64,000 nt of DNA from Ktedonobacter racemifer DSM 44963 (lineage in GTDB: Bacteria; Chloroflexota; Ktedonobacteria; Ktedonobacterales; Ktedonobacteraceae), in NCBI RefSeq assembly GCF_000178855.1, contig NZ_ADVG01000003.1, positions 124,001 to 188,000 on the forward strand, in the 5' to 3' direction. The notes beneath the pieces were generated by a model. It was not told where the DNA came from. It made no database searches and saw only the letters and a list, made by a program, of their open reading frames with translations. The first letter of the stretch is position 1. Each line of letters opens with the position of its first letter. Below, piece after piece: positions 25,376 to 34,411 of the stretch. The position numbers and the translations under genes are program-made.

Positions 25376-26740
25376 ATGCGAGACATACATATGGTTGATG
25401 GCACAGAGGAGCTGGCTGCAGAAGCCGTAAAACATCTACAGGCCTTGCTGCGTTGCGAGACGGTAAATCCGCCCGGCAATGAGAGCACGGCTATCGAATA
25501 TATTCGTTCCCAGTTTGAAGCTGAGGGGATCGAGTATCGCGTGCTCGAGGCCGCTCCTGGTCGGGTAAATATCTGGGCGCGGATACGTGGAAATGGCACA
25601 AAGCGCCCGTTGCTGCTGCTCTCGCATGTGGATGTGGTCCCTGTTGAGCGCGAGCATTGGTCTGTGGACCCCTTTGGGGGTACCATCCAGAATGGGTATA
25701 TTTACGGGCGCGGGGCTGTGGACACGAAGAGCCTGACGGCCAAGGAATTGGCAATCTTTTTGCACGCCGCCCGCCAGGCCAAGGCTGATGAGATGACGTT
25801 AAGCCGCGACCTGATTTTCCTGGCTGTAGCAGATGAGGAGCAGGGCGGCACCTATGGCATGGGCTGGATCGCCAAAAACGCGCCAGAGCTTATAGATGTC
25901 GAGTATGCACTCAACGAGGGAGGCGGCTTTGCCGTCGAGGTTGGTGGCAAGCGCATCTATGTCTGCTCAACCGCTGAAAAAGGCAGCGCTCTTATCAGGT
26001 TGCGGGCTACTGGGGACCCTGGCCACGGTTCTGTTCCCCATCAGCGAAACGCGATTTCGCGCCTGGCGAACGCGGTCCGCCGCGTGTCGATGACTCCGCT
26101 GCCACTGCATGTGACCGCAACGGCACGCGCCTTAATCGCCACCCTGGCCCAAACGCAGAAACAGCCACAGCAATCACTTCTCCCCCTGGTACTCAATCCC
26201 CTGCTCTCTGAGTCGCTACTCGGGACGCTAGATACCTACATAGCCGATGCCCTGCGCGCCATGCTGCATAATACGGCTTCACCAACCCTCTTACAGGCTG
26301 GCTATGCCTCTAACGTGATTCCAGGTGAGGCCACGGCGACCCTCGATGGGCGCTTGCTGCCGGGGCAGACGCCGGAGATGTTTGTGGCAGAGCTACGGCG
26401 GAGGATCGCCGACCGCAATGTCGCGGTTGAGGTTGAGGGCGCCACCTTCAATGGGCATGAATGTGAGCAAGACACGGAGCTGTTCAGGGCTATTCGTGAT
26501 GCGCTCGCCACGCATGATCCAGAGGCTCTGGTCTCACCGTACCTGCTGCCAGCCATGACGGACTCGCGCTTCTTGATACCACGAGGGATTATCGCCTATG
26601 GCTTTGATCCAATGATGCCGAAGCCCGGCTGGCCCTCGCCGCAACAGATGGCGCATGGACATGACGAGCGCATCTCAGTGGCAAACGTCGCCTTTGGCTT
26701 ACGCGTGCTCCAGCGGGTCGTCACACAGATCAGCGCCTAA
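25376..26740 (+). CDS. M20 family metallopeptidase
   Basis: This is a cytoplasmic dinuclear-zinc amidohydrolase or peptidase of about 454 residues. Metal ligands are visible: His in LLLSHVDVVPVE, bridging Asp in GRGAVDTKSL, the catalytic Glu pair in VADEEQGGTYG, and Glu in ALNEGGGFAVEV. The dimerisation domain follows (RLRATGDPGHGSVPHQRNAI). The ending GHGHDER-like (MAHGHDERISVANV) carries the last metal His. Start choice: GTG 25370, ATG 25376 or ATG 25391 share a frame; I take 25376 after GAAAGGG. The substrate is not predictable within ArgE/DapE/carboxypeptidase relatives. Confidence 0.9.
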   Translation: MRDIHMVDGTEELAAEAVKHLQALLRCETVNPPGNESTAIEYIRSQFEAEGIEYRVLEAAPGRVNIWARIRGNGTKRPLLLLSHVDVVPVEREHWSVDPFGGTIQNGYIYGRGAVDTKSLTAKELAIFLHAARQAKADEMTLSRDLIFLAVADEEQGGTYGMGWIAKNAPELIDVEYALNEGGGFAVEVGGKRIYVCSTAEKGSALIRLRATGDPGHGSVPHQRNAISRLANAVRRVSMTPLPLHVTATARALIATLAQTQKQPQQSLLPLVLNPLLSESLLGTLDTYIADALRAMLHNTASPTLLQAGYASNVIPGEATATLDGRLLPGQTPEMFVAELRRRIADRNVAVEVEGATFNGHECEQDTELFRAIRDALATHDPEALVSPYLLPAMTDSRFLIPRGIIAYGFDPMMPKPGWPSPQQMAHGHDERISVANVAFGLRVLQRVVTQISA

Positions 26741-27084
26741 AATTTTTACTCGGTCGATCTGGATGTAAGCTTCGTGGGAATGCCAGCCTGGAAGCGGCAG
26801 ATCGTGGACGCGGCAGGCGTGAACGCTAATTTGACACAAAGCGATTTGCTGTAATCGTACAAGCAAAATAGGACAACCCGCATGCTGTTCCTCACTAGGA
26901 ATAAACTACAAAGAGAGAAGTTGAAGGGAGGAAGCAAACAGACGCCAGGGTACATCAAAGCGTAAGCACTGCTAGATAAACGGGAGAACAGCCTCTGGCT
27001 ATGGTAATGCCTAGAAAAGGGAATGTCGATCTCAACCGGATGGTTGTTTCTTCTGTCTAATATTGATGAGGAGGGGTGCATACT
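26741..27084. other. Intergenic region, about 340 bp
   Basis: No supported gene. A minus-strand frame (about 26710-26905) reads DLPLPGWHSHEAYIQIDRVK near its end but has no start, and may be a remnant; it is not called. The methyltransferase promoter should lie in 26950-27070. Confidence 0.4.
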
Positions 27085-28065
27085 ATGCCGATTGTCCCAC
27101 CTGATGCCATTTTTCAGGTTGCCAGTGGTTTTATGGCCTCCAAACATCTCTATGTCGCAAACGAACTTAGACTTTTTGAGCACTTAGCCGAGGGCCCAAT
27201 GACGTTAGATGCTCTGGCGCAACGGATAGGAACTCCATGCTCCAGGTTGCGCATTACTGTTGATGCGATGGTCGCCCTGGGCTTTATTGAGCGCCAGAAC
27301 GATTATTATCAGAACAGTCTAGTAGCCGCCTCCTACCTGAGTGGGCATACATCTCCTGATCTGCGTCCATTCCTACATTTCTGGAATCGGATCAGCTACC
27401 CAGCATGGCTCCAGTTCGAAGAGCGTATTCGTACTGGTCAGGGAACATTCGAACCGCCAGACGAGGAGTGTTACAAGATCTTCTTGGAAGGAGTGGAGGC
27501 TATTACTAGCGGGGCGGCGATAGCCCTGGCCTCGGCCTATGATTTTGGTAGCCACTGCCGTGTGCTCGACCTTGGTGGGGGAGCGGGATTATTTCTCCAT
27601 GCTATTTTGCAGCAATATCCCACTATAGAGGCTACCCTTTTCGAACTCCCACACATAGCAACGCTTGCGCATCAACGTCTAGCGGAAACGTCTGTGGCGA
27701 AACAAGTGAACATTGTTGAGGGAGATTTCTTTATAGATCCCCTTCCTACTGGCCACGACGTTATCATTCTTGCCCACGTGATACATATGTTTTCTCCAGA
27801 ACATAATCTCACATTGCTGCGACGTCTTCGTGCGCATGTCTCTACTGGTACGCGTCTGCTACTTGTGGATTTCTGGACCGATACCACACATACCCAACCC
27901 CTGTTCGCTGCTCTGATAGCTGGGGAGTTCCTGGTCGCGACTGGTGAAGGCGATGTTTATAGCGAGGAGGAAGTGTGTGCATGGCTCCTACAAAGTGGCT
28001 GGCAGCGCTTCAGCCACCAGCCCCTGTCAGGACCTTCCAGTTTCATTGTCGCCGAAGCGCACTGA
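27085..28065 (+). CDS. SAM-dependent O-methyltransferase with dimerisation domain
   Basis: ATG 27085 has GAGGAGGGG upstream and gives 326 residues; an in-frame GTG lies 9 bp earlier. The N-terminal winged-helix dimerisation domain (LRLFEHLAEGPMTLDALAQR) precedes a Rossmann methyltransferase domain with motif I VLDLGGGAGLFLHAILQQYP, an acidic loop (ATLFELPHI) and VIILAHVIHMFSPEHNLTLL. This matches the polyketide or hydroxyneurosporene O-methyltransferase type. The acceptor is unknown. No biosynthetic cluster surrounds it. The local base composition is more AT-rich than average, which may point to recent acquisition. Confidence 0.9.
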   Translation: MPIVPPDAIFQVASGFMASKHLYVANELRLFEHLAEGPMTLDALAQRIGTPCSRLRITVDAMVALGFIERQNDYYQNSLVAASYLSGHTSPDLRPFLHFWNRISYPAWLQFEERIRTGQGTFEPPDEECYKIFLEGVEAITSGAAIALASAYDFGSHCRVLDLGGGAGLFLHAILQQYPTIEATLFELPHIATLAHQRLAETSVAKQVNIVEGDFFIDPLPTGHDVIILAHVIHMFSPEHNLTLLRRLRAHVSTGTRLLLVDFWTDTTHTQPLFAALIAGEFLVATGEGDVYSEEEVCAWLLQSGWQRFSHQPLSGPSSFIVAEAH

Positions 28066-28087
28066 TGTGTGAAAAAGTGCTTTGTAC

Positions 28088-28450
28088 TCAACAGGTGACA
28101 TGGAACAGACTGATTACTGTGCCGTTGGCCTCATTCCAGGTTTGGATTGCCAGAGGTGTTGGCAACAAATCCACCTGGCATTGTTTTTGCTGGAAGTACT
28201 CAGCTGCCTCATCAGAAAGTCTGACATTGCCATACTGTCCCGTGCCAATGATGAGCCGTTTCGCCCCTTTTTCATAGACGTATTTCGCCTCGTCTTGAGA
28301 AAGGATGTGCGATGTACCATAGAGGGCCTTAGATAATTTTTTCTTCCGCTTTTTTACTTGACCACTCTGCCTGATCATCACATCGTGCGCGAAGACGGTT
28401 CCTTCAATGGTAATTGAGCCAAAGGTGGTCTGATCAATGGTGGGTTTCAT
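28088..28450 (-). CDS. Mth938-like domain protein
   Basis: ATG 28450 has GGAGGAGC upstream (GGAGGAGCAACAAG), giving 120 residues. The sequence carries FGSITIEGTVFAHDVMI, ALYGTSHILSQDEAKYVYEK and RLIIGTGQYGNVRLSDEAAE. This matches the Mth938/NDUFAF3-like fold (DUF498), whose bacterial function is unclear. It is convergent with the methyltransferase, with 22 bp between stops and no obvious terminator. Confidence 0.8.
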   Translation of the reverse strand: MKPTIDQTTFGSITIEGTVFAHDVMIRQSGQVKKRKKKLSKALYGTSHILSQDEAKYVYEKGAKRLIIGTGQYGNVRLSDEAAEYFQQKQCQVDLLPTPLAIQTWNEANGTVISLFHVTC

Positions 28451-28671
28451 CTTGTTGCTCCTCCACATCTATTTGGCATGCTGATGTGGGCTCGTTCAAG
28501 AAAAAGCGCTCTGTGGACAAAAAGCTTTGGCTATAGTATACCACTAAGCAAAGGTGTAACCTTCGCTTGTTCACCTTTACTGATATGCAAAAAAATTTGA
28601 CCACAATAGTGCTGCTTTCAGCGAACGTCTCTTCATAGGATTCCATGAGAATCAGCTTGCGTAGCGCTACC

Positions 28672-29945
28672 CAATTGACATTCTCCCCATGGCTAAAGCC
28701 AGGGGATTCCTAGAGTCGCCTCTAGGGTTTCCTGCTTCGCTGAGTCTTGCCAGAACGAGACGAAACCCGTCCTGGTCTTATGGACTCTCCACAGGCGAGG
28801 ACCGTGAGCCCCACGGTCACAATATTCTTGGCAGCGTTGATATCGCGGTCATGATGGACACCACATTCAGGACAATCCCATTGGCGGATATCAAGCGGTA
28901 AGGAGGTGAGAATATGACCACACTCGAAACACCGTTTACTGGAGGGATACCACTTGTCGATCTTGACAAGGTTTCGACCATACCAGTCTGCCTTGTATTC
29001 GAGCTGAGACACAAACTCACTCCATCCCACATCGCTGATCGCTTTGCTCAGGGTTGGGTGCTTGACCATATTTTTGACCTGCAAACTCTCCACGCACATC
29101 GTTTGGTTTTCACGAATCAGGCGGGTAGAGAGCTTGTGCAGGCGCGTCACGGCGACGATCAGCGATACGAGCATGAATGCGTGCGACCTTGAGACGCGCC
29201 TTGTCTCGATTTTTCGAGCCCTTTTTCTTCTTGGCATGGCGGCGTTGAGCTTTCGCCAGTTTCTTTTCGTCCTTGTGAAAGAATCTGGGATTGCCTACCA
29301 CTTCACCCGTCGAGAGAACCACAAAGGACTTCAAGCCAAGATCAGCACCAATCGCCTTCTCATTGCAAGGCAGATGGGCAATTTCCTCTTCCACAAGGAG
29401 ACTGATGAAGTAGCGATCAGCGCAATCTTTGGTGATAGTGACGCTTGAAGGAATGGCCTCGTTTGGCAGAGGACGCGACCACACGATCTGGAGAGGCTCG
29501 CTCATCTTGGCAAGCGTAAGAGAGCCATTGCGCCAGGTGAAAGCATTGGCTGTATACGTGGCGGATTGGGTATTTCGCTTTTTGTGGAAGGTCGGGTATT
29601 TGGCACGTCCTTCAAAGAAGTTGAGAAACGCTTTGTCCAGGTGGCGAAGAGCCTGCTGCAAGGGCACACTGGAAACCTCGTTCAACCAGTGCGTCTCTTC
29701 TTGCTTTTTCAAGTCAGTCAACAGGAGACTCAACTCTTTGTAATAGAGTCGCTGATGGTCGTTGTAATAGGCATCGGTTTTCTTGCGCAAGGCCCAGTTA
29801 TAGACGAAGCGACAGCACCCAAAGGTTTGAGCAAGGATCTGCTGTTGTTCTGGTGTGGGATATACGCGGTACTTGAAAGCGCGTTTCTGTTTCATAGGTT
29901 ACATCATAGCAGTTACGGCGTAAAAATGCAACAATTTGCACTGCC
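28672..29945 (-). mobile_element. IS200/IS605-group element with broken tnpB
   Basis: The right end has the subterminal hairpin CCCC-AT-GGCTAAAGCC-A-GGGG (28685-28704), like that at 12226. Past it the sequence TTGACA (28676-28681) marks the probable edge. The left end lies beyond the tnpB start and cannot be fixed; an AT-rich stretch near 29900-29945 is likely. No tnpA is present. Confidence 0.6.
28722..29895 (-). pseudogene. tnpB: TnpB with a single-base frameshift
   Basis: The first frame (29895 to about 29142) reads MKQKRAFKYRVYPTPEQQQI, a classic TnpB start, and includes RuvC motif I AIGADLGLKSFVVL. The second frame (about 29141 to 28722) holds motif II MCVESLQVKNM, the zinc ribbon CFECG...CPECG and motif III DRDINAAKNI. 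The switch occurs where IADRRRDA should continue LHKLSTRL. One extra G at 29141-29142 (plus strand) explains it. All catalytic residues are otherwise present, so the event is recent or a sequencing error. Total length would be about 390 residues, the family norm. Confidence 0.85.
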
Positions 29946-30023
29946 CTATCCACCCCAAGAAAGGAGCGCGCCATTCATCCCCATGTTTGCGCAACAGGGG
30001 TCTTCTGGCGCGGTTAGATAAAG

Positions 30024-30071
30024 AGAGAAACGGGCATGTATAGGCACGTGCCTATACATGCCCGTTTCTCT
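30024..30071. repeat. 48-bp perfect loopless palindrome
   Basis: The sequence is its own reverse complement from 30024 to 30071, centred on CAC|GTG. It lies 86 bp after the stop of the leftward alpha/beta hydrolase gene and may terminate it, or it may be a repeat insertion. Confidence 0.75.
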
Positions 30072-30156
30072 TCACTTTGTAATAGTTATACTGTCCGCCG
30101 GTGGAGGGTCATCTTGAGGCCGTATTTGGGGCGCAGGGTGACGGCGGGGTGGAAAA

Positions 30157-30921
30157 CTATGTAAGAGCATAGAGGTCACCGATCTCCTGACCCTGGAAGA
30201 AGGCCAGAATAGCGCTATTAAAGACTTGCGGCTGGTCGAACATGCTGAAGTGATTGGAGCCTTCAAGGATCAACAGGCGCGAACCGGCGAGGTTAGCATG
30301 GAGCTGCTGACCAAGTGAGAACGGGACCAGGTCATCCTGGTCGCCCCAGACCAGGAGCGTCGGGGCCACGACGGAGGAGATAACAGATGCGGCGTCCAGG
30401 GCGATAATCTGCTCAGCCGCGCGCCGTACCATGAGGCGACCGGCGCGTAAATAGTCATAGGCCATGTAGGGCCAGAAAGCCGGTGTGGTCCGGTAAATAG
30501 AGCGCATGGCCATCGCCTCCAACTGGTTTACCATTGGTCCAAAGGGGATGCCAATAGAGTCGACCAGCACGAGGTGCTTGACCTTCTCCGGGCGCAGGGT
30601 CGCCAGTTCCATGCAAATATAGCCACCCATGGAATGCCCAACCAGGCGCACCTCCTCCAGCCCAAGCTCCTTCATCCACATATCCAGCCACGCGGCACAG
30701 CGCAACAGATCAAACTTCTTCGATAGATGCCGCATACTGCCAAAGCCTGGGAGATCCACGAGGTAGACACGATAATGCTGCGCCAGGGTAGGCACATTGC
30801 GCAGCCACCAGCGCCACGAGCCAGAGAGGCCATGCACCAGGACCAGTGGCTCGCCCTGGCCCACCACTGAGTAGTGCATCTGCTCTCCATCGAGCGTCAT
30901 AACATGTCTTGCAAGCTTCAA
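30157..30921 (-). CDS. Alpha/beta hydrolase
   Basis: This is a soluble hydrolase of 254 residues. The oxyanion motif is LVLVHGLSGSWRWW, the nucleophile elbow GHSMGG (Ser), the acid in LLVWGDQDDLVPF, and the catalytic His in LEGSNHFSMFDQP. The reading start is a TTG at 30921 with AGGCAGG upstream; an ATG at 30900 (MTLDGEQMHYS) is a credible alternative. The TetR gene at 31200 is divergent and may regulate it. The substrate is unknown; such proteins are often esterases or C-C hydrolases. Confidence 0.88.
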   Translation of the reverse strand: MKLARHVMTLDGEQMHYSVVGQGEPLVLVHGLSGSWRWWLRNVPTLAQHYRVYLVDLPGFGSMRHLSKKFDLLRCAAWLDMWMKELGLEEVRLVGHSMGGYICMELATLRPEKVKHLVLVDSIGIPFGPMVNQLEAMAMRSIYRTTPAFWPYMAYDYLRAGRLMVRRAAEQIIALDAASVISSVVAPTLLVWGDQDDLVPFSLGQQLHANLAGSRLLILEGSNHFSMFDQPQVFNSAILAFFQGQEIGDLYALT

Positions 30922-31199
30922 GGTCTCATGCCTGCCTTTCTAAACCTACTCAACTGTGCTTATACATCATCGAATACGTTCAATTGCTACTCTTTATACT
31001 AGTACAGATCTCCTTTAATAGTGCTGCACGCTCCCTCCTTACCCGGTGGGATATGTTGTTAACATTGTCCCATAAATTTGCATTACAATCAATTCTGACT
31101 TTTATTCAAAATAAGGATAATGTACTTTTAAGCCGATGGTGTGCTATGCTAAAAAAAGCGCTCAGCAAGATTTCTATGCAGCCAGGGGAATAAGAAGAT

Positions 31200-31781
31200 A
31201 TGCACCAGAACGCGAAAAACACCAGGGTGGACCGCCGCGCAGAATTACTTAAAGTCTCACGCGAGATCATGGCGGAGAAGGGCTATGAAGCGACAAAAAT
31301 CTCGGAGATCGTGGCGAGGGCAGGTGTAGCTCAGGGAACCTTTTACTGGTATTTCCCATCCAAAGCCTCGATTGTTAAAACCCTCACGGTCGAGATGCAG
31401 AACGAGGTCCAGATCGCGCTGACCAGCGCCTTCGCCGGGCCTGGATTATTGAAACAAAAGATCGAGAAAAGCATTACAGACACCTTCAACATTCTAAGTA
31501 CCTATCGCGATGTCCTCGCCCTGGCACGCCTCGTTGAGTCCGCCTCAGAGCACGAGTTTGTCTTCTCGCCTTACCATCGCCTGATCTCGGACCTGCTACG
31601 CTACGAGCAGTCACAAGGCACCATCAATTCAGCCATTGACCCCACGATCACAGCCACCCTCATCGTAGGCACCGTCTACTATGCTGCCGTGCAATGCTAC
31701 ATCTACAACGTACCCATCCCCATTGAGCACTACATCGTGGAGACTGCCCGCTTCGTCTGCCACGCCCTTGGGATTGGGTGA
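31200..31781 (+). CDS. TetR family transcriptional regulator
   Basis: The 193-residue protein has the TetR helix-turn-helix at residues 15-60: LLKVSREIMAEKGYEATKIS, then EIVARAGVAQGTFYWYFPSK. The rest is an all-helical ligand-binding and dimerisation domain (TDTFNILSTYRDVLALARLV, later LIVGTVYYAAVQCYIYNVPI). ATG 31200 follows AAGAAG. It is divergent from the alpha/beta hydrolase and followed by a VOC enzyme after 150 bp. Either could be a target; the divergent hydrolase is the more usual case. Confidence 0.92.
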   Translation: MHQNAKNTRVDRRAELLKVSREIMAEKGYEATKISEIVARAGVAQGTFYWYFPSKASIVKTLTVEMQNEVQIALTSAFAGPGLLKQKIEKSITDTFNILSTYRDVLALARLVESASEHEFVFSPYHRLISDLLRYEQSQGTINSAIDPTITATLIVGTVYYAAVQCYIYNVPIPIEHYIVETARFVCHALGIG

Positions 31782-31933
31782 GGAAGAGAAGCGGTTGTAG
31801 CAGCGAGGCGCATCACCTCACTTACCACGGCAATGGCCACAGCCGCGAGAAATCAAACCCAAGACTTGACATTCTTTAGAAGATGAAGCCATACTTTAAA
31901 GATAATCAATACAAAAAAGAAATGAGGAGTGTC

Positions 31934-32368
31934 ATGATTAAAGGAATAGGCCATATTGCCTTCAACATTAGTAACCTGGAGCGCTCGCTGGACTTCTATT
32001 GCCATAAGCTGGGCCTACGCGAGGCCTTCCGCCTGGACCGTGAGGGGACGCCCTCACCCTGGATCGTCTACCTCCAGATCGCCCCTGGACACTTTATTGA
32101 ACTCTTTCCGGGTGCGACCGGCGAGAACAAGTCCTCCCAGGTCGGCTACAACCATTTCTGCCTCCTTGTTGAGGATATGGCAACAACGCTCAAAGAGCTG
32201 GAGGCACGCGGCCTCCCCATCAGCGGCGAGCCTACCCGTGGCCTGGACAATAACTGGCAGTACTGGCTGACCGATCCCGATGGCAACCGCATCGAGCTCA
32301 TGCAGATCGCCCCAAACTCGCCCCACGCTACCGCAGACAATAGCTGGACAACATCTGCTCACTCTTAA
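31934..32368 (+). CDS. VOC family (glyoxalase-like) protein
   Basis: ATG 31934 has GAGGAG upstream and gives 144 residues; the longer frame from 31883 is unsupported. Two beta-alpha-beta-beta-beta modules are visible: GIGHIAFNISNLERSLDFYC at the start and GYNHFCLLVEDMATTLKELE in the second. His of IGHIAF, Glu of HFIELFPG, His of YNHFCLL and Glu of GNRIELMQ match the four metal ligands of the superfamily. It is probably a metal-dependent lyase, isomerase or dioxygenase. The substrate is unknown. Confidence 0.88.
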   Translation: MIKGIGHIAFNISNLERSLDFYCHKLGLREAFRLDREGTPSPWIVYLQIAPGHFIELFPGATGENKSSQVGYNHFCLLVEDMATTLKELEARGLPISGEPTRGLDNNWQYWLTDPDGNRIELMQIAPNSPHATADNSWTTSAHS

Positions 32369-32375
32369 TCATATT

Positions 32376-32462
32376 TTGTAGGGTCCATGCTTGCATGGAC
32401 TCATGCTCGCGGATCAATCGTATCTCCAGCGCGCTCAGTCCATGCAAGCATGGACCCTACAA
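32376..32462. repeat. Family-B double palindrome
   Basis: The arms 32376-32401 and 32437-32462 are perfect 26-bp complements. Each arm contains its own palindrome GTCCATGC-TT-GCATGGAC. A 35-nt spacer separates them. The same design recurs at 45385-45485 with TAGGGTCCATGC conserved. Confidence 0.8.
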
Positions 32463-32505
32463 TCTTACGGAGGCTTATTGATGTCGCTTTATTGCCTGGC
32501 TCATT

Positions 32506-33699
32506 ATGCTGAAAGCAAGATATCTTTTCCTTAGTAAAGAGAGCTTTCAACTAATGCAAGCACAGTATTTAAAAGGCAGCAAGGTCCTTACCGTGGTTAT
32601 ATTCCTGTCCATTCTTGGACTACTCGCTCTACTCTGTCTCTCGCACTTCTTTATCCTCTCGCGGGCCATTAGCACGGTTCAGCCGACCCTTCCCAAAGTC
32701 GTCGCGCATAGGGCAAGCAATTACAAGCAGATAAGCTCAATTGCGCTCCCCAATGCATCTTCGCTGGTCTTTGATGGAGCCTATCTCGATGAGGCCGAGT
32801 CGCGCTATTATCTCGCCGATCGCGACAATAAGAGCATCGATGTGCTCGATCTAAAGACGAATACCCTTCTCTACAGTATTCCGGGTCCCTTCACAGGCGA
32901 GGAACATAATAAGAATGGTCCCAACCATGTGCTTCGCGTGGCTCCAGACCTGCTGGCGGCCTCCAATGGTGATGGCACAGTGGTTTTCCTCAGCACGCAG
33001 ACGAAGCAGGTCGTGGGTATTACACCCAAATTGGGTGAGCTACGCGCGGATGCGATGGCTTTCGATGAGGCCGATCACCTGCTGGCGGTGGTCAATGGCA
33101 ATGACGAGATTCCCGTGGTTTCCTTCATCGATACCAGTAAGGTGAGCCAGAATGAGTTTCCCATGACACGCCTGATCTTTCCTGAGGCCGCAACCACAGG
33201 CAATGCACGCGGCCTGGATGATATCGAGTTCGCGGATGGGCGCTTCTTTCTCTCAGTCACGGGAGCTTCAACACATCCCTATGGCGCGGTCTACGTGCTA
33301 CAACATGATACGTCAACGAAGAAGGTCACGCGTCGACGCGAGTATTCACTTCCCTATGTCTGTAACCCCAATGGCCTGGCAATAGGCAGTCATGCTCAGC
33401 TTGGGCTAGCCTGTAGCGCGGGCAACTCTCAGATCCTGGATCTAAAGACCGGGAAGACCGTCCTGGTTCCCAATACTGATAGCGGCGATTTCGTTGCCTA
33501 CACCCATGAACACTTCTTCTTCGCCAATAGCAATGAGCTAAGCACAGACTCGGCCACGCTGGCCATTACCAAAGCGGATGGGCAGTTGATACAGCAGATC
33601 GCGCTCACAGATAAATCACATAACGTGACCGCCAGTCCTACGACAGGCAAGATCTATGTACCTCAGCAGGGACTGGGCCTCGTGATCTACGGGCAGTAG
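32506..33699 (+). CDS. Membrane-anchored beta-propeller (YVTN-like) protein
   Basis: The 397-residue protein has an N-terminal membrane segment (VLTVVIFLSILGLLALLCLS) and then an extracytoplasmic propeller of seven or so blades. Examples are YYLADRDNKSIDVLDLKTNT, LLAASNGDGTVVFLSTQTKQ and GLDDIEFADGRFFLSVTG. There is no lipobox or catalytic motif. ATG 32506 has no clear ribosome binding site; ATG 32554 (MQAQYLKGSKVLTV) follows GAGAG and also keeps the anchor. The function is unknown. A compact terminator follows. Confidence 0.7.
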   Translation: MLKARYLFLSKESFQLMQAQYLKGSKVLTVVIFLSILGLLALLCLSHFFILSRAISTVQPTLPKVVAHRASNYKQISSIALPNASSLVFDGAYLDEAESRYYLADRDNKSIDVLDLKTNTLLYSIPGPFTGEEHNKNGPNHVLRVAPDLLAASNGDGTVVFLSTQTKQVVGITPKLGELRADAMAFDEADHLLAVVNGNDEIPVVSFIDTSKVSQNEFPMTRLIFPEAATTGNARGLDDIEFADGRFFLSVTGASTHPYGAVYVLQHDTSTKKVTRRREYSLPYVCNPNGLAIGSHAQLGLACSAGNSQILDLKTGKTVLVPNTDSGDFVAYTHEHFFFANSNELSTDSATLAITKADGQLIQQIALTDKSHNVTASPTTGKIYVPQQGLGLVIYGQ

Positions 33700-33724
33700 T
33701 AGTACCGGAGCCTGATAGAGAGGG

Positions 33725-33743
33725 GGAAGACGCAGCGTCTTCC
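33725..33743 (+). terminator. Compact hairpin terminator
   Basis: GGAAGACGC-A-GCGTCTTCC is a 9-bp stem with a one-base centre, 25 bp after the stop, followed by TTGTTTCGT. Confidence 0.6.
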
Positions 33744-33769
33744 TTGTTTCGTCCCTGTTTATACAATCC

Positions 33770-33809
33770 GTATGTCAGTAGCAAAAAAATTATTTTGCTG
33801 CTGACATAC
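33770..33809. repeat. 17-bp inverted repeat upstream of VOC gene
   Basis: GTATGTCAGTAGCAAAA pairs with TTTTGCTGCTGACATAC with one mismatch and a 6-nt loop. It lies 94 bp before the VOC gene at 33904 and could be an operator or part of a terminator. Confidence 0.5.
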
Positions 33810-33903
33810 TGTTGTCACGCTCGTTGGTTATACTCCTTGTAAGAAGAGAAATCGCAGACGTTGGCTAACACGTCGCATATAGCTTTGAAGGGAAGGTATA
33901 CTC

Positions 33904-34308
33904 ATGGGCAAACTACTCGGACCAGACTTTCTCAACTTACAGGTTCGTGATCTCGCAATCTCGCGCACATTCTATCTTGAGCTATTGGGCCTGAATGAGG
34001 ATACGAGCTTCACCGCACCGGGTGTGGTCCTCTTCGAATCCAGCACCATCCCCTTCGCGATCAGCCAGGCAACGGCGAACCTGGACGAAACGCCTCAGCC
34101 TGGGCTGGGGATAGCGCTCTGGATCGACTGCGATAATGTTGACGAGCTCTGGAGCAAGCTCCATGCAGAGGGTGCCACCATCATCAAACCACCCTTTGAT
34201 GGCCCCTTTGGACGAACATTCGTCTTCGCCGATCCCGATGGTTACCGTATTACAGCCAACCAGAATCCCTGGGACCGCTTCCCCCTGGGCGGTAAACGCC
34301 AGGAGTAG
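33904..34308 (+). CDS. VOC family (glyoxalase-like) protein
   Basis: The 134-residue protein begins MGKLLGPDFLNLQVRDLAIS, with GAAGGGAAGG upstream of ATG 33904. The fold follows the VOC pattern: FYLELLGLNEDTSF, IALWIDCDNVDELWSKLHAE and TFVFADPDGYRITANQNPWD. The ligand positions are weaker than in the gene at 31934 (Gln/Asn in place of His/Glu), so it may be a binding or resistance-type VOC protein, not a metalloenzyme. It stands alone between two hairpins. Confidence 0.85.
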   Translation: MGKLLGPDFLNLQVRDLAISRTFYLELLGLNEDTSFTAPGVVLFESSTIPFAISQATANLDETPQPGLGIALWIDCDNVDELWSKLHAEGATIIKPPFDGPFGRTFVFADPDGYRITANQNPWDRFPLGGKRQE

Positions 34309-34353
34309 GCTATATGAGCGAGGTTTGCCTCCGGCAAACCTCGCTCATATAGC
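34309..34353 (+). terminator. 21-bp hairpin after VOC gene
   Basis: The arms 34309-34329 and 34333-34353 are perfectly complementary with a TCC loop, directly after the stop codon. A terminator is likely from position. Confidence 0.65.
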
Positions 34354-34411
34354 ACAGGCTATGTTATACTAAAAACACTTCTATGCAAAAGATACCTCAA
34401 GAGGAAAGATA

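Noticed and set aside
26710..27183. Minus-strand frames between the M20 and methyltransferase genes
   Set aside because: The 145-codon frame (26746-27183) overlaps the methyltransferase start and has no domain; another start-less frame looks slightly protein-like (DLPLPGWHSHEAYIQIDRVK) but has no start or recognised family.
12216..29945. Y1 transposase (tnpA) belonging to the TnpB elements or to the REP-like repeats
   Set aside because: No open frame in the window shows the HUH and catalytic Tyr signature.
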